Source of the DNA: CAYMJK01 sp043101635
GTDB lineage: Bacteria; Planctomycetota; Phycisphaerae; Phycisphaerales; UBA1924
NCBI GenBank assembly: GCA_043101635.1
Contig: JBICIE010000021.1
Span: 1-18,151 of the forward strand
Direction of reading: 5' to 3'
DNA length: 18,151 nt
The notes below the pieces were generated by a model. It saw nothing but the letters and a program-made list of their open reading frames with translations. It was not told where the DNA came from and did no database searches. Shown here piece after piece: positions 14,701 through 18,151 of the stretch. The stretch's first letter is position 1, and every line of letters begins with the position of its first letter. The translations under genes and the position numbers were made by a program.

Positions 14701-14706
14701 TATCAT
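14701..14706 (+). promoter_or_regulatory. Candidate -10 element (TATCAT) 6 nt before the exbD ATG
   Basis: TATCAT matches five of six -10 bases and is followed by GGCGGC and the ATG at 14713. No Shine-Dalgarno and no clear -35 are visible. It would start the transcript at the start codon. Confidence 0.45.
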
Positions 14707-14712
14707 GGCGGC

Positions 14713-15186
14713 ATGCGGATCCGCCGGTCCAGCCCGGAGCCTCGGGTGGAGATGACCCCCCTGATCGACGTGGTCTTCCTGCTGCTGACCTTCTTTGTGT
14801 TCTCCATGGCGCTGCTGGTGCGGGCGGAGGTGCTGGACCTGAAGCTGCCGACGATCACCGGCGGAGCGGCCCCGAGCGACGTCGTGACGGTGGCGATCGA
14901 TGGCGAGGGGCGGCTGTTCGTCGATGGCGAGGTGACCGACCTGGCGGATCTTGCGCTGCAGGCGGAGGGGCGGCTGGAGGAGCGGGCCGGGGCGGCCCTG
15001 GTGATCGCGGTGGACGAGGGGGCCGACTCGGGGGATCTGATCCGGGTGATGAATGCGCTGCAGGCGGCGGGGCTGAGCGACTTCGGGATCATCGGGCGGC
15101 CGGCGGCGGAACCCGGAGCGACCGAGCCTGCCGCGGGGCCGGATGAGGGCCAGGGGCCCGATGGCGGCCCGGCGCCGGGCGGGTGA
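14713..15186 (+). CDS. ExbD/TolR-family biopolymer transport protein
   Basis: A 157-residue inner-membrane protein of the ExbD/TolR stator family. Residues 15-35 form the single transmembrane helix in MTPLIDVVFLLLTFFVFSM, with the proton-path aspartate at Asp19. The periplasmic domain, about 40-135, has the usual pattern (LDLKLPTI, VTVAIDGEGRLFVDGE, LVIAVDEGADSGDLIRVMNALQAAGLSDFGI). The tail is Pro/Gly-rich. It should work with an ExbB/TolQ pentamer, which is not in the window, to use proton motive force. A TonB-like gene lies 1.8 kb downstream on the same strand, separated by an inverted redoxin gene. The start has no Shine-Dalgarno but a -10-like TATCAT 6 nt upstream. Confidence 0.92.
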   Translation: MRIRRSSPEPRVEMTPLIDVVFLLLTFFVFSMALLVRAEVLDLKLPTITGGAAPSDVVTVAIDGEGRLFVDGEVTDLADLALQAEGRLEERAGAALVIAVDEGADSGDLIRVMNALQAAGLSDFGIIGRPAAEPGATEPAAGPDEGQGPDGGPAPGG

Positions 15187-15189
15187 GAC

Positions 15190-15217
15190 AAAAAACGCCC
15201 CGGCCGAAGCCGGGGCG
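15190..15217 (-). terminator. Strong intrinsic terminator of the tandem-redoxin gene
   Basis: On the minus strand the 9-bp stem CGCCCCGGC/GCCGGGGCG closes on a TTCG tetraloop and is followed by TTTTTT. It lies 33 bp past the redoxin stop and directly abuts the exbD stop at 15186, so it may also stop or stabilise the exbD transcript from the other side. Confidence 0.88.
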
Positions 15218-15249
15218 ATGAGGATGAGCAGGCGGCTGGGCGCGAGGGC

Positions 15250-16806
15250 TCAGCCCTTGCCGAGTTCCTTCTTGAACCACTCGAGGCGGCCTTCCAGTTC
15301 CTCTTCGAACTGGGTGCCCTGGGCGTGCTCGACGGCCTTCTTCTGGATCTCGAGGGCCTTCTCCTTCTCGCCGCGGTCCCAGTGGACGCAGGCGAGGGTG
15401 TCGAGGATGGCGGGATCCTTGTGGGAGGTCAGTTCGGCAGCGCGGCTGGCGGCCTTGAGGGCAAGATCGAGGTCCTGCTGCTCGGGGCGGGCCTCGGGGT
15501 CGACCATGAACCATGCGATCTGGTTCAGGGCCATGGAGTTGTCCTGGACGTGCGGCATCATGTCGCGGGCGAAGGCGTAGGCGTCGTCGTAGCGGTCGGC
15601 CTGGAGAAGCGTGGTGTACTTCGCCATCGCGTAGCGCTCGGCGTCGATCTCGATGAGCTGATCCAGCGCCTTGATGGCGGCGTCGGTGTCACCGGAGCGC
15701 ATGGCCTGCATGTATTCCTGGTTCAGCTTCTGCGCCTGGGCCTGACCAGCGGCGACCTTCTCGGCCTTCTTCGACTCGGCGGCGGTGTCCCACTCGCCGG
15801 CGACGACCTTGGCGAGCGGCTCGTCCATCTGCATGGGGTGGCCGTGCCAGGCGATCTTGCCTTCGCGATCGACGATGAACGCGGAGGGGATGCCGTTGCG
15901 TCCGGCGGCGCGCATCCACTCCTTGGCCATGACACCGTTGCGGATGTCGTTGTCGTCGTCCTTGGCCTCGATGGCGACGGTGTAGCCCATCAGCTCATCG
16001 CCGGAGGGCTTGTCTTCGCCGCGGTCCTTCATGAACGGCTCGACGTTGGCGGGGTCGTCCCAGATGTTGACGCCGATGATGGTGACCTTGTCGCCGTACT
16101 CCTTCTGGAGTTCGGTGACGTGCGGCATGCCGTTGATGCACGGGCCGCACCAGGTGGCCCAGAACTCGACGACGTAGACGTTGCCCTTCTCGAACTTCTT
16201 GACGGGCGAGCCCTTGACCCACTCGCTGATGGCAAGCTCGGGCGCCTTGTCACCGACCATCAGGGCGAAGGGGCGGTCGTCGGCGGCGCTCTTGGTCGAG
16301 ACCTTGGCGACCGCCTCATCGAACTCGGCGCTCATGGGGTGACCGATGAAGGCGATCTTGCCCTGGCGATCGATGACGAAGGCGGCGGGGATGCCGTTGC
16401 GCTCGGCCGGCTTCATCCAGTCGGCGGACATGGAGCGGTCGTCGTCGTAGGCGACGGTGTAGGCCATGTCGTCGCCGCGCTCCTCCATGAAGGTGGAGAG
16501 GCCGGCGAGGCGCTCCTCGGTGGTCTGCGGGCGCTCGAAGCCGGCGACGCCGATGACGCGCAGGCCGCTGTCGGCGTACTTCTCCTGCGTCTCGCTGAGG
16601 TGCGGGATGCCGGCGATGCACGGGCCGCACCAGGTGGCCCAGAACTCGATGACGTACGGCGTGCCCTTCTCGAGGCTCTTGACTTCCTTGCCCTTGAGGA
16701 ACTTCTCGACGGACAGCTTGGGCGCGTCATCGCCGACCTTGAGGCTCTGGCCGGACGCCGCCGCGGCCATGCCGGCGAGCAGCGCGACAAATGCGGTCTT
16801 CTTCAT
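15250..16806 (-). CDS. Secreted tandem-thioredoxin (TlpA/ResA-like) protein with TPR-like C-terminus
   Basis: A 518-residue exported protein. Residues 1-20 are a signal peptide (MKKTAFVALLAGMAAAASGQ). Two thioredoxin-like domains follow, each with EFWATWCGPC: Cys60/Cys63 in domain one (about 21-180) and Cys220/Cys223 in domain two (about 181-340). Each also has the cis-Pro segment of TlpA-type proteins (NGIPAAFVID, NGIPSAFIVD). Residues 345-518 are helical with TPR-like spacing. It should be a periplasmic thiol oxidoreductase, perhaps for cytochrome c or envelope disulfides; which of these is not shown. The open frame extends upstream, but the ATG at 16806 begins the signal peptide and has GGGAGA upstream. 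It is divergent from the TonB-like gene and ends in a strong terminator. Confidence 0.92.
   Translation of the reverse strand: MKKTAFVALLAGMAAAASGQSLKVGDDAPKLSVEKFLKGKEVKSLEKGTPYVIEFWATWCGPCIAGIPHLSETQEKYADSGLRVIGVAGFERPQTTEERLAGLSTFMEERGDDMAYTVAYDDDRSMSADWMKPAERNGIPAAFVIDRQGKIAFIGHPMSAEFDEAVAKVSTKSAADDRPFALMVGDKAPELAISEWVKGSPVKKFEKGNVYVVEFWATWCGPCINGMPHVTELQKEYGDKVTIIGVNIWDDPANVEPFMKDRGEDKPSGDELMGYTVAIEAKDDDNDIRNGVMAKEWMRAAGRNGIPSAFIVDREGKIAWHGHPMQMDEPLAKVVAGEWDTAAESKKAEKVAAGQAQAQKLNQEYMQAMRSGDTDAAIKALDQLIEIDAERYAMAKYTTLLQADRYDDAYAFARDMMPHVQDNSMALNQIAWFMVDPEARPEQQDLDLALKAASRAAELTSHKDPAILDTLACVHWDRGEKEKALEIQKKAVEHAQGTQFEEELEGRLEWFKKELGKG
15787..16746 (-). repeat. Intragenic tandem duplication of 160 codons
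   Basis: The two redoxin domains are exactly 480 nt apart. Around the active site the DNA is identical over 35 nt (16135-16169 versus 16615-16649). The rest has diverged, so the event is old at the protein level, with the catalytic segment best conserved. Confidence 0.8.
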
Positions 16807-16884
16807 GCGGATTCTCCCATCTAGTGCGTTGTGATGCGTCGCCCCGTCGCCGACGCCGGGCCAAGGCGCCGACCCGGCGCCGAA

Positions 16885-16897
16885 CTCCACTGTGGAG
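16885..16897. promoter_or_regulatory. 13-bp dyad CTCCAC-T-GTGGAG, candidate operator
   Basis: Perfect arms around one T, in the 153-bp gap between the divergent redoxin and TonB-like genes. It matches the dyad at 6383-6395 to the consensus CTYCACWGTGRAG. Confidence 0.4.
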
Positions 16898-16899
16898 CA

Positions 16900-16936
16900 T
16901 ATCGTGAAACTACCGGACCGAGGTCAGTGTTTCACG
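16900..16936. promoter_or_regulatory. Inverted repeat CGTGAAAC-N18-GTTTCACG over a -10-like TATCGT
   Basis: CGTGAAAC (16903-16910) and GTTTCACG (16929-16936) are perfect 8-bp arms separated by 18 nt. TATCGT at 16900-16905 overlaps the left arm and would be a -10 for the TonB-like gene. This could be a two-site operator or an RNA stem in the leader. Confidence 0.4.
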
Positions 16937-16959
16937 GTTTAGTCCGACAAGTTGTCGCA

Positions 16960-17844
16960 GTGAACCCTGATACCCGAACACAACCCGATTGGCGGCTCCT
17001 CGTCGCGATCCTCGTCAGTCTGCTGATCCACCTGATCGGGGTCGCGACGCTCGTCAGCGGCGGAGCGCCGGAGGCCCGGCTGGACCTTGGCGCGATCCTC
17101 GAGCCGCGCGAGGCGCAGGAGACGCGGCTGGGGCTGGAGCAGTCGAAAACGGTCTCGGTGGCGTGGCTGGGCTTCGAGACGCCGACCGAGCATCTGGCAG
17201 CGCAGTCGCGCGTGGAGCAGAGCCAACTGGAGCTGGATCCGGGGGAGCGCGGCAGCGCGATGACGGCGGAGCAGTTCGCCCAGGCGGCCGCGGCCGGGGC
17301 GGCCCAGGCCCGGCGCGCAGCGCAGGCCGCGGCGGAGGCCCTGGAGGCTCTGGCCAATCAGGCGGCGGACGCCATCCGGCTCACCCGCGAGCCCAGTCCG
17401 CAGCCCGAACAGGAGGCCGGCGCCCCGCCGGCGCCGACAACGCCGGCCGAACAGCCTGATGATGGGGGCGCGGGCGGCGCCGGCGAGGGCCAGCAGGCGG
17501 ACAAGGAGGCCGACGCATCGTCGCTGAAGGAGCCGGTGGATGTGCCGATCTTCGGGCAGGTTGCGGTCGGCCAGGGGCTTGAGATCTTCACGCGGCGCGA
17601 TCCGAAGCTGACGACGCTGGTGCGCCGGCTGGCCCGGCCGCGCAACCCGCTGGTGGAGATCTCGTTCAAAGGGGACGGCTCGGTGGAGCGGGCGGCGTAC
17701 CGGCGCGGCGAGACGACCGGGTACGTCGCGATCGACGAGCCGCTGCTGGATGCGATGTACGCCTGGCGGGCCAGGGGGGCGCGGATCGACGCCCTCGGGG
17801 AGGGCCAGACGCTGACGATCGTGATTCGGGTGCTGCTGAACTGA
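16960..17844 (+). CDS. TonB-like energy transducer protein
   Basis: A protein of 294 residues from this start. It has a short cytoplasmic N-terminus, one transmembrane helix (about 11-32, with LLIHLIG resembling the TonB/TolA signature histidine), an Ala-rich helical span (104-140), a Pro/Glu-rich linker (143-190) and a C-terminal TonB-like domain (222-292: LVEISFKGDGSVERAAYRR, IDEPLLDAMYAWRARG, TLTIVIRV). It probably links the inner-membrane motor to an outer-membrane partner. Start codon is uncertain: no ATG fits well, GTG 16960 gives MNPDTRTQPDWRLL and has no Shine-Dalgarno, while GTG 16927 has GAGG three bases upstream and adds 11 residues. The ATG at 16831 would leave only 24 bp between divergent starts. 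An outer-membrane protein gene follows 105 bp later. Confidence 0.82.
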   Translation: MNPDTRTQPDWRLLVAILVSLLIHLIGVATLVSGGAPEARLDLGAILEPREAQETRLGLEQSKTVSVAWLGFETPTEHLAAQSRVEQSQLELDPGERGSAMTAEQFAQAAAAGAAQARRAAQAAAEALEALANQAADAIRLTREPSPQPEQEAGAPPAPTTPAEQPDDGGAGGAGEGQQADKEADASSLKEPVDVPIFGQVAVGQGLEIFTRRDPKLTTLVRRLARPRNPLVEISFKGDGSVERAAYRRGETTGYVAIDEPLLDAMYAWRARGARIDALGEGQTLTIVIRVLLN

Positions 17845-17865
17845 CCGGAAGGGTGGCGAAGGCAA

Positions 17866-17934
17866 GAGCCCCCCACGGAGTGGAGGGGTACACGGGCAGG
17901 AGGCAGGAGCCCCCCACGGAGTGGGGGGGTACCC
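17866..17934. repeat. Two tandem 28-bp palindromic units, period 41 bp
   Basis: The units (17866-17893 and 17907-17934) share 26 of 28 bases. In the second, CCCCCCAC (17910-17917) pairs with GTGGGGGG (17921-17928) around GGA. They fill most of the gap between the TonB-like and outer-membrane genes and may act as a terminator or as a dispersed repeat. Confidence 0.75.
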
Positions 17935-17949
17935 AGGAGGGGGGCAGAG

Positions 17950-18151
17950 ATGATGCGAGGCTTTGGCGCGGCGGCGCTGGTGGCGGTTTCGAGCGCGGTG
18001 GCGCAGGAGGCGCCCGCGCCTGAGGGGCCGCCGGCGAGCGAGCAGCCCGATGCGCCGGCCGATCTGCCGCTGGCGCTGACCGGCGAGACGGCGGGCAAGT
18101 ACAAGGGCTTCTACCTGCGGGCGGGCGTGGGGCTGGTGGGGTTCGTCGACA
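17950..18151 (+). CDS. Probable outer-membrane beta-barrel protein, N-terminal part (cut by window end)
   Basis: Only 67 codons are in the window; the frame is still open at the end. ATGATG has AGGAGG upstream at a suitable spacing. The product begins with a signal peptide (MMRGFGAAALVAVSSAVAQ, cleavage near AVAQ), then an acidic Pro/Ala-rich stretch, then GKYKGFYLRAGVGLVGFVD, which has the alternating aromatic/glycine pattern of a first outer-membrane beta-strand. Its position after a TonB-like gene suggests an envelope role. Family cannot be assigned from this fragment. Confidence 0.7.
   Translation, partial: MMRGFGAAALVAVSSAVAQEAPAPEGPPASEQPDAPADLPLALTGETAGKYKGFYLRAGVGLVGFVD

Noticed and set aside
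15325..16824. 499-codon plus-strand open frame over the redoxin gene
   Set aside because: Antisense shadow of two well-conserved thioredoxin domains; the translation is Gly/Leu/Asp-rich with no recognisable domain.
16831..16959. ATG start at 16831 for the TonB-like protein
   Set aside because: It would add 43 unlikely residues before the short cytoplasmic tail and leave only 24 bp between two divergent start codons.
17866..17934. Possible start of a CRISPR array
   Set aside because: Only two units with a 13-bp gap; no spacers of usual length and no cas genes.

Overview
This is a GC-rich bacterial chromosome segment that most resembles the planctomycete class Phycisphaerae. Four things point there: a secreted protein with a C-terminal dockerin-like domain of the type common in Phycisphaerales, a planctomycete-style ECF sigma factor next to a receptor-like Ser/Thr kinase, a zinc-ribbon bactofilin beside an ordinary bactofilin, and many short palindromic repeats. 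The taxonomic call is inference from gene content. I see no phage, IS element, CRISPR array, tRNA or rRNA, and no stretch over 300 bases without a gene.

Layout. 68-6957 (all minus strand): an M24B Xaa-Pro aminopeptidase; a secreted dockerin-type protein; a Ser/Thr kinase whose extracytoplasmic half is six HAF-like repeats; an ECF sigma factor 28 bp upstream of the kinase; a small secreted protein of unknown function; and a bactofilin with an N-terminal zinc ribbon. 7089-8917 (minus): a canonical bactofilin and a four-helix membrane PIN-TRAM protein. 9173-10558 (plus): an unrecognised Pro/Ala-rich protein with a well-formed helical core and several DNA palindromes inside its reading frame. 10673-12082 (minus): a group II PLP-dependent decarboxylase, divergent from a YjdF/DUF2238 membrane protein (12247-12852, plus). 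12897-14581 (minus): rpsP-trmD-rplS, without rimM. 14713-18151: exbD (plus), a secreted tandem-thioredoxin protein (minus), a TonB-like protein (plus) and the start of a probable outer-membrane protein (plus, cut by the window end).

How the parts may work together. The sigma factor and kinase are probably co-transcribed and form an envelope-signalling pair. ExbD, the TonB-like protein and the outer-membrane protein suggest proton-driven envelope transport, with the redoxin protein acting in the same compartment. rpsP-trmD-rplS is housekeeping translation; it has a recognisable promoter, a structured leader and a terminator-like hairpin before trmD.

The most interesting signals are regulatory or structural. 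Four genes that lack a Shine-Dalgarno have a TANNNT hexamer exactly 5-6 nt before the ATG, which suggests leaderless transcripts. Two promoter regions share a 13-bp dyad (CTYCACWGTGRAG). Palindromic elements have entered one reading frame. The kinase carries a likely propeller-forming repeat domain. I did not identify a complete new multi-gene system.
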